Shown here piece after piece: positions 1 to 11,140 of a stretch of 43,789 nucleotides of DNA. This stretch comes from Ancylobacter defluvii. Lineage in GTDB: Bacteria; Pseudomonadota; Alphaproteobacteria; Rhizobiales; Xanthobacteraceae. Positions within the stretch are counted from its first letter, which is position 1, and the number at the start of each line of letters is the position of its first letter. Location: the NCBI RefSeq assembly GCF_018390605.1, contig NZ_JAHBGD010000019.1, positions 333,645-377,433 on the forward strand. Direction: 5' to 3'. The position numbers and the translations under genes were made by a program. Under the pieces are notes generated by a model. The model worked only from the letters and a program-made list of their open reading frames with translations. It searched no databases and was not told the DNA's origin.

Positions 1-166
1 CAAGCCCGGCAATGAAGGCACGAAAGCGGTCGCCCAATGCCGCGCCGAGGATGGTCTTCAATCGCGGGCCGAAGGCGCGCTGCACACCGGTCTGCACCAT
101 ATGGGTGCCCCACAGCAGCAGCGCGATGTAGCCGGCAAGGTCAACAAGACTGGTGGGGAAGGTCAT
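1..166 (-). CDS. Na/Pi cotransporter family protein, N-terminal fragment
   Basis: Only the first 55 codons are inside the window; the gene runs off the left edge. The start codon is read at 166 on the minus strand. The visible part begins MTFPTSLVDLAGYIALLLWG and continues into GTHMVQTGVQRAFGP, a hydrophobic first membrane segment and the loop after it, as at the N terminus of bacterial Na+/phosphate (NptA/PhoU-linked type II) cotransporters. It would act in the inner membrane in sodium-driven phosphate movement. No good Shine-Dalgarno site is visible. The call rests on a short stretch, so the exact subfamily is uncertain. Confidence 0.6.
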   Translation of the reverse strand, partial: MTFPTSLVDLAGYIALLLWGTHMVQTGVQRAFGPRLKTILGAALGDRFRAFIAGL

Positions 167-219
167 AAAAGCAGCAAATGCCACTTCCCGCCATGAGGCA
201 AGTGCCCGGCAGGACCCGA

Positions 220-729
220 TTATTCATCCCCGCCACGCGGGTATAGGGAAACGATCTGCCCGGCGATAAAGCTTTCGGCGTTTCGCCATGCCTCATCATT
301 GTCACCGCGAAAGGTGTAGAGGCGTTCGAGCACCTTTTTATCGGTCTTGAGATCGATCAGGGCCACCTTGGCCCACTGGACCAGCGTGCTCATTTTCTGG
401 ATGCCGCCGACCAGCAGGAGATCGGCGCCCGCATGCTGCGCCGCCGCGGTGAATTCGGAAACAGTCGCATCCGTCAAAACACAAGGCTGGCACGGCAGGG
501 AAACGACGCGGAACGCCTCGCTGGCGGCAATGTCCCGCCTCAGCGCGCTCATGAAGGCCTGCAGTCGAGCCCGGTGGTCGGCCTTCTGGTCCCGCGGCTC
601 TCCCGAAGTGTCGATGTACTGGAACTCCACGATCGCGACCGCCGCACGCGGGACCACCTCGGCAACCGCCGCCTGGTTCAGCGAAGCCAACAAGCCGATC
701 AGAGAGACCAGAAGGGAGAAATGGCGCAT
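220..729 (-). CDS. secreted DUF2380-type protein of unknown function
   Basis: A 169-residue protein. I chose the start at 729 because GGAG lies 9 bases before it and because MRHFSLLVSLIGLLASLNQA followed by AVAEV is a convincing Sec signal peptide (cleavage after AVA); the frame stays open upstream to 786. The mature part (AIVEFQYIDTSGEPRDQ, two nearby cysteines in PCQPC, GADLLLVGGIQKMS, a closing NDEAWRNAESF) resembles the rhizobial DUF2380/DUF3280 secreted proteins. These are predicted periplasmic proteins without an assigned reaction. It stands alone between a transporter gene and a tRNA gene. Confidence 0.65.
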   Translation of the reverse strand: MRHFSLLVSLIGLLASLNQAAVAEVVPRAAVAIVEFQYIDTSGEPRDQKADHRARLQAFMSALRRDIAASEAFRVVSLPCQPCVLTDATVSEFTAAAQHAGADLLLVGGIQKMSTLVQWAKVALIDLKTDKKVLERLYTFRGDNDEAWRNAESFIAGQIVSLYPRGGDE

Positions 730-871
730 GCGGGTCTGCTCCATGTTCATCCGGCAGGACAGGTCACGCGGCCCTGGGGGCGGCAAGCCCGAAACCGGCC
801 CGTGTCACTACCACTGAGGCCGAATGTCGGGAGGAGCGTTTCGCTTGATATCAGCGGCTGCGTCGTTCCGA

Positions 872-947
872 TGGTGGAGCCGAGGGGATTTGAACCCCTG
901 ACCTCTGCAGTGCGATTGCAGCGCTCTCCCAACTGAGCTACGGCCCC
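872..947 (-). tRNA. tRNA-Ala (anticodon CGC)
   Basis: A 76-base cloverleaf on the minus strand with encoded CCA. The acceptor stem is GGGGCCG with CGGCTCC, the D arm is GCTC/GAGC, the anticodon stem is CTGCA/TGCAG around the loop ATCGCAC, and the T arm is AGGGG/CCCCT around TTCAAAT. The loop gives anticodon CGC, which reads the alanine codon GCG. That codon is common in this GC-rich genome. A consensus-like promoter lies just upstream. Confidence 0.97.
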
Positions 948-964
948 TCACCATCAGGCCGCGC

Positions 965-994
965 CTTGTACGTTCGCCCCCGACGCCCTGTCAA
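965..994 (-). promoter_or_regulatory. promoter of tRNA-Ala(CGC)
   Basis: On the minus strand a perfect -35 hexamer TTGACA (989-994) is followed by an 18-base spacer and TACAAG (965-970). Transcription would start near 958, about ten bases before the mature tRNA 5' end. The fit to the housekeeping sigma-70 consensus is better than for most promoters in this GC-rich sequence, as expected for a stable RNA gene. Confidence 0.65.
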
Positions 995-1213
995 GCAGCC
1001 ACGTCGCATCACACACAGACGAGCACGTTTTCCCGCGAAAGCGAGGCCGGCGGCACCGGGGCCGAATGAGGCATCCGCAGCGCCTGCCCTTCCCCACCGC
1101 CGGAAAGCGGGTAAGAAAGCTGGCTGGTGCGATCGGGGTTGCCGCAATGCGGCCGCGCCTTTAAGCATTCCTCAGCTCAGGCCCTGCGCCGCCCGCCCCA
1201 CTTGAGGTTCGCG

Positions 1214-1492
1214 ATGTATTCGCTGCTCTGGTTGTTCGATACGCTCATCTCGCTCTATGTCTGGATCCTTATCGCCTCGGCCATCCTGTCCTGGCTGGTG
1301 GCGTTCAACGTGGTCAATCCGCACAATCAGGTGGTGCGCAGCGTCGGCGAGTTCCTCTGGCGCATCACCGAGCCGGTGCTGGCGCCGATCCGCCGGCTGC
1401 TGCCCAATCTCGGCGGCATCGACGTTTCGCCGATCATCCTGATCATCGGCCTGTATTTCATCCGCAACCTGGTGTTCGAGCTCGTGACCTGA
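1214..1492 (+). CDS. YggT family inner-membrane protein
   Basis: A 92-residue protein with two hydrophobic segments (about residues 8-28 and 70-90) around the family-typical amphipathic stretch FLWRITEPVLAPIRRLLP and LGGIDVSPIILIIGL. YggT proteins sit in the inner membrane; roles in osmotic tolerance and, in plastid relatives, cytochrome and thylakoid organisation have been proposed. The start at 1214 (MYSLLWLFD) fits the family N terminus, and GAGG precedes it; the frame is open further upstream but the extra residues are not family-like. It is followed after 17 bases by the DUF167 gene, the usual yggT-yggU pairing. Confidence 0.9.
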   Translation: MYSLLWLFDTLISLYVWILIASAILSWLVAFNVVNPHNQVVRSVGEFLWRITEPVLAPIRRLLPNLGGIDVSPIILIIGLYFIRNLVFELVT

Positions 1493-1509
1493 GCAGCGGA
1501 GGTTTCGCC

Positions 1510-1821
1510 GTGGCGGTGCAGGCCGCCTGGACGCCCACCGATGACGGCGTGACGGTGAGCGTGCGCGCCACCCCGCGCGGCGGGCGCGATGCCGTCGAGG
1601 GCATCGTCGAGCTGGCGGATGGTCGGCGCGCGCTGAAGGCGCGGGTCAGCGCAGCGCCGGAGGACGGCAAGGCCAATGCGGCTCTCGCCCGCCTGCTGGC
1701 CAAGCTGCTGGACGTGCCGGTCGCGAAGATCGAGCTCGCCTCGGGCGCCACCGCCCGCCTGAAGACCTTTCGCATCAGCGGCGACGCCGCGGCGATCATC
1801 GCCAAGCTCATGGCGCTGTGA
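1510..1821 (+). CDS. DUF167 (YggU) family protein
   Basis: A 103-residue soluble protein with the DUF167 signature: VSVRATPRGGRDAVEGI, LKARVSAAPEDGKANAAL and the closing KTFRISGD. The reaction is unknown; the fold is a small alpha/beta domain. It starts with GTG at 1510, seven bases after a GGAGG ribosome site at 1498-1502, which supports this start. Its position directly behind yggT matches the conserved gene pair, so the two are probably co-transcribed. Nothing about the sequence is unusual. Confidence 0.92.
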   Translation: MAVQAAWTPTDDGVTVSVRATPRGGRDAVEGIVELADGRRALKARVSAAPEDGKANAALARLLAKLLDVPVAKIELASGATARLKTFRISGDAAAIIAKLMAL

Positions 1822-1896
1822 GCCCGCATCGCCGTGGCCGGCAATGTGGGGACGGGAACAAGCGTTCGGGAATGGGGGCGTACCGGCTTCCGGCGC

Positions 1897-2406
1897 TCAG
1901 CCGGCCCAGCCGAAGGCGAGCTTCTCCAGCGTGCGGCCGCCGAAGGTCTCGGAGGAGCGGGCGATGTTGGCGCCGCCGAGCGCGCGGTAGAACGCCAGCG
2001 CCGGCTCGTTGGCGGCCAGCGCCCATACCGTCACGCCGTCAAAGCCGGCCCCGGCCAGTTCCTTGCGGGAATCGGTGAACAGCCGGCGGCCGAAGCCGAG
2101 CCCCTGATATTCCGGCCGCAGATAGAGCTCGTAGATCTCGCCCTCATAGGGCAGGCCGCGCGCGCGGTTGCGGCCGAGATTGGCATAGCCGGCGATCCGG
2201 TCGGCATGGGTAAGCACCAGCACGCGCGAGCCGCGCCGCAAGGCGGTTTCCCACCAGCCCGGCCCGCGTCGCTCGATCATCTTCTCGAGCTCGACGCCGG
2301 GGATGAGGCCGCGATAAGCCGCGCGCCACGCCGAGTCGTGGATCTCGGCGATGTCGGGAGCATCTGCCGGGCGGGCCCGGCGGGTTTCGAAGAGAAGCGT
2401 GCCCAT
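1897..2406 (-). CDS. GNAT family N-acetyltransferase
   Basis: A 169-residue protein with the Gcn5-related acetyltransferase fold. It opens with TRRARPADAPDIAEIHDSAW, then a GLIPG stretch, and carries the acetyl-CoA pyrophosphate loop in YLRPEYQGLGFGRRLF (Q-x-x-G-x-G) and a C-terminal NEPALAFYRALGG segment typical of motif B. The acceptor (small molecule, peptide or antibiotic) cannot be told from sequence. The start at 2406 gives the normal family length; the open frame continues far upstream across typA, but that part is antisense noise. No strong Shine-Dalgarno site is visible. Confidence 0.88.
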   Translation of the reverse strand: MGTLLFETRRARPADAPDIAEIHDSAWRAAYRGLIPGVELEKMIERRGPGWWETALRRGSRVLVLTHADRIAGYANLGRNRARGLPYEGEIYELYLRPEYQGLGFGRRLFTDSRKELAGAGFDGVTVWALAANEPALAFYRALGGANIARSSETFGGRTLEKLAFGWAG

Positions 2407-2510
2407 GTCGCTTATGGGAGCAAAAGCCGGGCGCGGGATCAAGTAGCTTTGTGGCGAAATCGCGCAGCGGTCCACCACAGCCCCGCCTCGCCGGCCGGAG
2501 CGCCAAACGA

Positions 2511-2536
2511 AACGGCCGCCCCGAGAGGCGGCCGTT
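2511..2536 (-). terminator. rho-independent terminator of typA
   Basis: A perfect 10-bp stem (AACGGCCGCC, 2511-2520, with GGCGGCCGTT, 2527-2536) around a 6-base loop, 28 bases past the typA stop. In minus-strand RNA it is followed by a moderately U-rich run (TCGTTTGG). The position directly behind typA and the perfect stem support a terminator. Confidence 0.7.
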
Positions 2537-2564
2537 GCTTGATAGGTGGGGGCGGGAAGCGGGC

Positions 2565-4394
<1,830 letters not shown>

Positions 4395-4405
4395 AAGTAA
4401 ACACC

Positions 4406-4437
4406 AAAAAGCGGGCCCGAAGGCAATTCGGACCCGC
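4406..4437 (-). promoter_or_regulatory. terminator-like hairpin in the typA leader
   Basis: Arms GCGGGCCCGAA (4411-4421) and TTCGGACCCGC (4427-4437) enclose a 5-base loop. On the plus strand one position is a C-A mismatch; in minus-strand RNA the same position becomes a G-U pair, so all 11 pairs form only in the typA transcript. The stem is directly followed by UUUUU (4406-4410) and then, 11 bases on, the typA start codon, with only GGTG as a possible ribosome site. It could be an attenuator, an RNA thermosensor-like element, or the end of an upstream transcript. Confidence 0.6.
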
Positions 4438-4455
4438 GTGGGAATTTTGCGGCGC

Positions 4456-4483
4456 ACTATACTCAGAAAGCCCGCAAAGGCAA
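4456..4483 (-). promoter_or_regulatory. candidate typA promoter
   Basis: On the minus strand TTGCCT (4478-4483), a 16-base spacer and TATAGT (4456-4461) form a plausible sigma-70 promoter. The start would fall near 4449 and give a leader of about 55 bases that contains the hairpin at 4411-4437. This is read from consensus similarity only. Confidence 0.45.
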
Positions 4484-4539
4484 CGCCGGAACGGCGCAAA
4501 AGCGCCGACGCGATCTCACACCGCGCCGGCGCGGGGCAC

Positions 4540-5377
<838 letters not shown>

Positions 5378-5419
5378 CTGCCGCCCTCCACGCACCGGGA
5401 CGGAAGGCTGGGCGGCCTT

Positions 5420-5722
5420 CTAGAGATATGTCTGGTCGGCGATGGCGCTCCCCAGGCCGTAGGCGAGATAGACCAGCACCGCGAACCACCACAGATGTGT
5501 CAGCAGCGGCGGGTGCCCCTGGCCTCGTTGGCGGTTGCGCCGCTGGCGCTGGTCGTACCAACCCAGTGCCCCCAGCACGGCGAGCGGCGCGGGCGCCAGC
5601 AAGCCGACGCTGAAAAATCCCATGATCGCGCCGATCACCACGCACGCCGATAGCAGGATCGGCCCCTCCAGCAGATCCCAAGGGGTCCAGGGCAAGGGCG
5701 GGGGTGGGCCGTGATAGGTCAT
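5420..5722 (-). CDS. small predicted membrane protein, unknown
   Basis: A 100-residue protein with a proline-rich N terminus (MTYHGPPPPLPWTPWDLLEG), a long hydrophobic stretch at about residues 20-54 that could span the membrane once or twice, a basic loop (YDQRQRRNRQRGQG) and a last segment at about 74-95. Alternating membrane segments and a positively charged loop look like a genuine inner-membrane protein. I recognise no family. The ribosome site is weak. It is convergent with the three-repeat gene. Confidence 0.5.
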   Translation of the reverse strand: MTYHGPPPPLPWTPWDLLEGPILLSACVVIGAIMGFFSVGLLAPAPLAVLGALGWYDQRQRRNRQRGQGHPPLLTHLWWFAVLVYLAYGLGSAIADQTYL

Positions 5723-5859
5723 GGGTCGCTACCATTGCTGAGCATTGAGACGCACCCGGGCGAACCGCGCGGGGTGAAGGATCGGAGAAGACCGGAAGGG
5801 ATCGGGGAGCGGATCGCCGCGGCATCCCAGCCACCCGCCTCCCCTCCACTGCGAAAGGC

Positions 5860-7011
5860 CTAGCCGGCGCCGACCCCCGGCCCGGTGGGGCCGGCCGGCC
5901 CCGAGGGGCGCCGCGCCCAGGGCCCGAACCGCGCCTCCGGCTGGGCAGCGCGCAGCATCATCATCTCGCCGACATTCTCCGGCGACAGCAGGCCGATCAG
6001 CCGCCCGTCGGCATCGAGCGCGCCCAGCACCGGCGCCCCGCTCTGGGTGAGCAGCTGCAGCGCCTTGTCGAGCGGCGTGCGCCCCGGCAGCGTCGGGATG
6101 TCGCCCTGCATCGCCTCCAGCACCGAGGCCTCCGGCCCCTTGGCCTGCAGCGCCCGGATCATCGCGTCGCGGGTCAGCACGCCGCGCAGGTGGCCGGCGC
6201 CGTCGACGATGGGAAACTCCTTCTGGGTGGTACGGATCAGCGCCTCGGCGGCGTCGCCGACGCTGGATTGCGGCCCCAGCGTCTCGAAATGCGTGATCAT
6301 CGCATCCTGCACCAGCACCCCCTGCGCCGCCTGCCGCATCTGCACGCTGCCGGCCTCGCCGGAGGCGGCGAGGAACACGAAGACGGCGATGATGATCAAC
6401 ATCGGGTTGCCGAAGATGCCGAGGAAGCCGAGGCCGATGGCCAGCGCCTGGCCGATCGAGGCCGCCATCTGCGTCGCCTGCGCATGGCCCATTCGCATGG
6501 CCAGCAGCGCCCGAAGCACCCGCCCGCCATCCATCGGAAAGGCCGGGATGAGGTTGAACACCACCAGGAAGATGTTCGCCCCCGCCAGCTTGGCGAGCAG
6601 GCCGATCTGCGGGTTCTCGATGTTCTCCAGATGCTCGACGCCGGTGGTGCCGCCCAGCGCCAGGATCAGCACCAGCGCGATGACCACGTTCACCGCCGGC
6701 CCGGCCAGCGCCACCACCAGTTCCTCGGACGGCTTCTCCGGAATGCGCTCCAGCCGCGCAATGCCGCCGAACGGCCAGAGCGTCACCTCCGGCGTCTTCA
6801 CCCCGTAGCGGCGCGCCGCGAAGATATGGCCGAACTCGTGCAGCAGCACGCACAGGAACAGCAGCGCCACGAAGGCGACGCCCTCCCAGGCGGCGCCGGC
6901 GCCGCCGCGCTGGTAATAAGCGACCCAGATCCAGATGAGGAACAGCAGGAAGGTGACGTGGATGCGCACCGCGGTGCCGTAGATGTATCCGACGGTCAGC
7001 GACCAGGGCAT
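5860..7011 (-). CDS. M50 site-2-type metalloprotease with two CBS domains
   Basis: A 383-residue intramembrane zinc protease. HEFGH at residues 58-62 supplies two zinc ligands and the catalytic Glu, and NLIPAFPMDGGR (about 153-164) carries the third ligand Asp161. Several membrane segments surround them. The C-terminal third holds two CBS domains (from about 230: VQDAMITHFETLGPQSSVGD, then GDIPTLPGRTPLDKALQLL), which bind adenosyl ligands and would regulate the protease. Rhizobial homologues are called site-2 protease family CBS proteins; substrates are generally unknown. The start at 7011 has GGAGAG five bases upstream. The gene is divergent from a stress-type flavin protein. Confidence 0.92.
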   Translation of the reverse strand: MPWSLTVGYIYGTAVRIHVTFLLFLIWIWVAYYQRGGAGAAWEGVAFVALLFLCVLLHEFGHIFAARRYGVKTPEVTLWPFGGIARLERIPEKPSEELVVALAGPAVNVVIALVLILALGGTTGVEHLENIENPQIGLLAKLAGANIFLVVFNLIPAFPMDGGRVLRALLAMRMGHAQATQMAASIGQALAIGLGFLGIFGNPMLIIIAVFVFLAASGEAGSVQMRQAAQGVLVQDAMITHFETLGPQSSVGDAAEALIRTTQKEFPIVDGAGHLRGVLTRDAMIRALQAKGPEASVLEAMQGDIPTLPGRTPLDKALQLLTQSGAPVLGALDADGRLIGLLSPENVGEMMMLRAAQPEARFGPWARRPSGPAGPTGPGVGAG

Positions 7012-7154
7012 GCGACTCTCCGATGCAACTCTGCCGGGAACCAGCTGCGGCACGCGAATGCCGCGACGCGAGCTTAACTGGTAGCACCTTCCTGACGAAA
7101 GCTCGGCAACAAGATTGCCGTGGATTCGCACGGCGCCGGCACATAAGGCGGCGG

Positions 7155-7179
7155 GGAACCGACGCGCCCGCCGGAGGTT
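7155..7179 (+). promoter_or_regulatory. candidate EcfG (general stress) promoter
   Basis: GGAAC (7155-7159) is followed after 17 bases by GTT (7177-7179), matching the alphaproteobacterial EcfG/sigma-EcfG pattern GGAAC-N16/17-cGTT apart from the first -10 base (G for C). Transcription would start near 7186, about 50 bases before the flavin-binding stress protein gene, whose family is often under EcfG control. The evidence is a motif match plus context. Confidence 0.4.
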
Positions 7180-7234
7180 GGCATGGGAGGGCGGCATGAT
7201 CGCCGCCGCCCAGACCAGCAAGGGAGCTTTCGCG

Positions 7235-7738
7235 ATGGACCGCACGCTGCGCACCACGACAGAAGCCATCGACCATGTGTGGAAGATGATGGACGATATT
7301 CGCACCTGCATGCTGGTGACCAAGCACGGCCTCGCCCTGCGCGGCCGGCCGATGCACGCCATGCCCTCGCGCGAGGAAGGCTGCATCTGGTTCCTCTCCG
7401 ACCGGCGTGGCCACAAGGAGGAGGAGCTGGAGCGCGACCCGCAGGGAGCGCTCATCTTCGCCCATCCCGGCCGCAACGATTACCTCTCGGTCTCCGGCGA
7501 GACCGAGGTCAGCGTCGATCGCGCCAAGATCGACGAATTGTGGAATGATGCCGCCCGCGCCTTCTGGCCGGAGGGAAAGGCCGATCCCAATATCTGCGTG
7601 CTGCGCTTCCTGCCCGAGGATGCGGAATATTGGGACGGTCCGTCGAGCTCGGTGCTGATCGCCCTCAAAATGGCAACCGCCCGCATGACCGGCGAAACCC
7701 CGGACCTCGGCGAGAGCCGCAAGGTGCCGCTGGGCTGA
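7235..7738 (+). CDS. pyridoxamine 5'-phosphate oxidase family protein (general stress protein 26 type)
   Basis: A 167-residue split-barrel flavin-binding protein. The pattern VWKMMDDIRTCMLVTKHG, GRPMHAMPSREEGCIWFLSD and FAHPGRNDYLSVSGETEVS is typical of the general stress protein 26 branch of the PNPOx-like family, which binds FMN or related flavins. The physiological role is unclear. I start at 7235 (AAGGGAGC, about 7 bases spacing); another ATG at 7196 also has a GGAGGG site and would add 13 residues. A GGAAC-type stress promoter candidate lies upstream. Confidence 0.85.
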   Translation: MDRTLRTTTEAIDHVWKMMDDIRTCMLVTKHGLALRGRPMHAMPSREEGCIWFLSDRRGHKEEELERDPQGALIFAHPGRNDYLSVSGETEVSVDRAKIDELWNDAARAFWPEGKADPNICVLRFLPEDAEYWDGPSSSVLIALKMATARMTGETPDLGESRKVPLG

Positions 7739-7759
7739 GAGGGCCACCCGCCGGCAACG

Positions 7760-8758
7760 TCAGGGGCGCTGCGCCGCGAGGATCTCGCGGAGCAGCATCG
7801 TGACCGGCAGATGGCCGAGGATCTCGGTATTGGTGTGGTGACCGCTCCAGCCCGCCAGTTTGTCGACCGGAATATCCCAGCGTGAATTGAGCCGGCCCAG
7901 CGGATCGGCGCCGCCGAGCACGTCGATGACGTTGGTGAAGGCCGGCGGCACCGCAATCGTGGCGCTGAATGTGACGATCAGGCGATCGGACGGGATCGAG
8001 CGCTGTTCCGCCTCGCTCCAGCGCACAAAGGCGTACAGCGCCTCGGACATCACCAGATTGCCCTTGGAATGCCCGGTGAGCACCTGAAAATCGAAACGCT
8101 GATCGCACAGAAGCGCAAACGCCACCTGCGTGTCGCGGCTGATCGCCGGATTGCGCGTCACCTTGTCGAGGCTGGCGGCAGAGTCGGTACTGGCAGCGCT
8201 GGTACTGGCAGCGCTGGTACTGGCAGAGTCGGTGCGGGCCGTCGGCGCCGGCAGGCTGTGGGCCTCCAGCGCCTCGAAGGCATGGCGCGCCTGGTTCACC
8301 CCGCCGAACCAGAACCACCCGCCCAGAGCTTCGGCGATCAGATCGGACATGCCGTATCCCGAAACCACCGCCAGCGCCGGCTTGCCGGTGGCATCGGCGA
8401 CGTTACGGGCGAAGGCGGCGCTGCCGAGGGCCGAACTGCCCACTCCCGCAATGCACAGGCTGGTCGCGGTGCCGCCGCCGGCGGCGGCGAGGGCATCCAG
8501 CGTCGGCCAGATGCTCACCTCGCCCGCGCCGGAGGGCGGAACCAGAACCAGCGAACCTTCCAGGACACCCAGCCGGCCCAGCGCCTGCGCTTCCTCCGGC
8601 GACAGCGTCTTCACATCGTAGAAGAAGCTGTCGAGCGTGGTATTACGCTTGCGGAAGCCTTCCCATGCCCAGCCGCCGCTCCCTACCGGCGGACGGCTCG
8701 GCAAGGCCGCGTTTTGTGCAAGGCTGGCGGACGTCAACGCGTCGAACGTACCAAGCAT
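7760..8758 (-). CDS. predicted alpha/beta-fold serine hydrolase, lipase-like
   Basis: A 332-residue protein. VLTGHSKGNLVMSEAL (GHSKG, Ser231) is a nucleophile elbow of the lipase class-3 type, and GWSGHHTNTEI near the C terminus may supply the catalytic His. No signal peptide is evident. Between the N-terminal part and the elbow lies a low-complexity stretch rich in Ser, Ala and Thr (residues about 177-196) encoded by a 15-bp tandem repeat. I do not recognise a named family. It may act on phospholipid or polyester substrates; that is inferred from the elbow alone. Confidence 0.65.
   Translation of the reverse strand: MLGTFDALTSASLAQNAALPSRPPVGSGGWAWEGFRKRNTTLDSFFYDVKTLSPEEAQALGRLGVLEGSLVLVPPSGAGEVSIWPTLDALAAAGGGTATSLCIAGVGSSALGSAAFARNVADATGKPALAVVSGYGMSDLIAEALGGWFWFGGVNQARHAFEALEAHSLPAPTARTDSASTSAASTSAASTDSAASLDKVTRNPAISRDTQVAFALLCDQRFDFQVLTGHSKGNLVMSEALYAFVRWSEAEQRSIPSDRLIVTFSATIAVPPAFTNVIDVLGGADPLGRLNSRWDIPVDKLAGWSGHHTNTEILGHLPVTMLLREILAAQRP
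8171..8230. repeat. 15-bp in-frame tandem repeat
   Basis: GGTACTGGCAGCGCT occurs at 8186-8200 and 8201-8215, with a variant at 8216-8230 and a more diverged copy at 8171-8185. The unit encodes the five-residue pattern S-A/D-S/A-T/A-S in the linker of the serine hydrolase gene. Copy number could vary between strains without breaking the frame. Confidence 0.8.
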
Positions 8759-8827
8759 GGGCCACCTCCCGACCGGAGAATGGCGCCATGTTACCTCGAC
8801 AACCTATCGTTGCACCGCGACCTTTTG

Positions 8828-10054
<1,227 letters not shown>

Positions 10055-10132
10055 GTCGAAGGATTCCGCGAGAAGAGAGGCAAAGAGGGCCGAAAGCGCG
10101 CGGACTATAGGCATGGCGCGCGGGCGTGCAAC

Positions 10133-10164
10133 CCTCAGCGTGTGTTTTAGTACACACGCTGAGG
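10133..10164. repeat. perfect 13-bp inverted repeat, terminator or operator
   Basis: CCTCAGCGTGTGT (10133-10145) and its exact complement ACACACGCTGAGG (10152-10164) flank a 6-base loop TTTAGT. It lies eight bases past the stop of the minus-strand membrane protein gene and about 80 bases upstream of argG. The stem is strong, but on neither strand is it followed by a T tract, so it is either a terminator of an unusual kind or a palindromic protein site in front of argG. Confidence 0.7.
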
Positions 10165-10171
10165 CAGCGCG

Positions 10172-10708
10172 TCAGGACGTCGGGGAGGGCGGCGGCGTGC
10201 CGGATGAAGGCGCGGGCGGGGGCGGCGGTGCGGGCGGCAGCGCCGGCGGGCGCTCGGCGAACACCGGCTTCCAGAAGCCGGCGCTCCAGCCCGCCACCAG
10301 CCAATACACCAGCCCGCCGGCCAGCCCGGCGCCGAGGATGTAGAGATCGACGTCGAAGCTCGCCAGCGCCGCACCTTCGGGAAAGGGCGGGAAAAGCTGC
10401 GCCCCCAGCCAGGCGGAAATCGCCCCGTTCGCCGTATGGAACAGCCAGGAGCGCACACCGAACATCTCGGAAAACAGCACGCCGATCAGCGCCACCGCCC
10501 ACATCATCAGCGCCGCGCCGGACAGAGCCAGACCGGAGATCATCGCCGCGTCGAACAGCCGGATCGCGTCGATATCGTGCGTGCCGGCGAGGATGTCGCC
10601 CACCCGCCAGGACCCGGCGATCATCACCAGGATGGAGGCGATCAGGGCGCAGACCAGCCCGAACGGCACCAGCACGAAGCGAAGCAACAGACGCAGGAGA
10701 TTGTCCAT
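10172..10708 (-). CDS. predicted membrane protein with proline-rich tail
   Basis: A 178-residue protein with four likely membrane segments (about residues 8-32, 52-80, 90-108 and 122-142) and a cytoplasm- or periplasm-facing tail of Pro/Ala repeats (PALPPAPPPPPAPSSGTPPP). The family is not recognised. It begins five bases after the VOC gene stops, so the two are very likely co-transcribed and translationally coupled. The composition is ordinary for the region. A perfect inverted repeat follows its stop codon. Membrane topology is estimated from hydrophobicity by eye. Confidence 0.7.
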   Translation of the reverse strand: MDNLLRLLLRFVLVPFGLVCALIASILVMIAGSWRVGDILAGTHDIDAIRLFDAAMISGLALSGAALMMWAVALIGVLFSEMFGVRSWLFHTANGAISAWLGAQLFPPFPEGAALASFDVDLYILGAGLAGGLVYWLVAGWSAGFWKPVFAERPPALPPAPPPPPAPSSGTPPPSPTS

Positions 10709-10713
10709 GGCGC

Positions 10714-11124
10714 TCACGCCGGGGAGGGATGCGGCGTGTGGCAGACGGCTTCGATATTGTGCCCGTCGGGGTCGAGCACGAAGGCACCGTAATAGTTCGG
10801 GTGGTAGTGTGGGCGCAGGCCCGGCGCGCCGTTGTCGCGCGCCCCGGCCGCCAGCGCCGCCGCATAGAAGGCGTCGACCACCGCCCGGTCCGCCGCCGTG
10901 AAGCACACATGGAGATGACCGTGGCCAACTCCCGACAGCCCGCCGCCGGAGCCGATCCAGAAGAACGGCTTGCCGTTGGCACCAAAGCCGGCATGCGCCT
11001 CGCCGCCGGTCTCCTCAGCCGCGACCTCCATCACCACGGTGATGCCGAGCGGAGCGAGCGCCGCCTGGTAGAAGGCGCGTGAACGCGCGAAATCCGCCCC
11101 TGGGAAGCCGATATGATCGATCAT
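10714..11124 (-). CDS. VOC (glyoxalase/bleomycin resistance) family protein
   Basis: A 136-residue protein with the vicinal-oxygen-chelate fold. It opens MIDHIGFPGADFARSRAFYQ (metal-ligand His4), continues with HGHLHVCFTAADRAVVDAFY in the middle and ends FVLDPDGHNIEAVCHT, where the final Glu is the usual last metal ligand. This pattern fits small single-domain glyoxalase-like proteins that form dimers. The substrate is unknown. It lies directly upstream of a membrane protein gene in the same transcript and 16 bases from rlmN, which is transcribed towards it. Confidence 0.88.
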   Translation of the reverse strand: MIDHIGFPGADFARSRAFYQAALAPLGITVVMEVAAEETGGEAHAGFGANGKPFFWIGSGGGLSGVGHGHLHVCFTAADRAVVDAFYAAALAAGARDNGAPGLRPHYHPNYYGAFVLDPDGHNIEAVCHTPHPSPA

Positions 11125-11140
11125 GGCCGACCTCCCGCCG

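Noticed and set aside
5402..5420. GAAGGC/GCCTTC hairpin between the convergent repeat gene and small membrane gene
   Set aside because: It has only six pairs, overlaps a stop codon and has no T tract.
5729..7747. A long minus-strand open frame over the M50 protease and the flavin protein gene
   Set aside because: It runs through two well-supported genes in another frame and has Gly/Ala/Arg-rich noise composition; the M50 protein with HEFGH is the real product.
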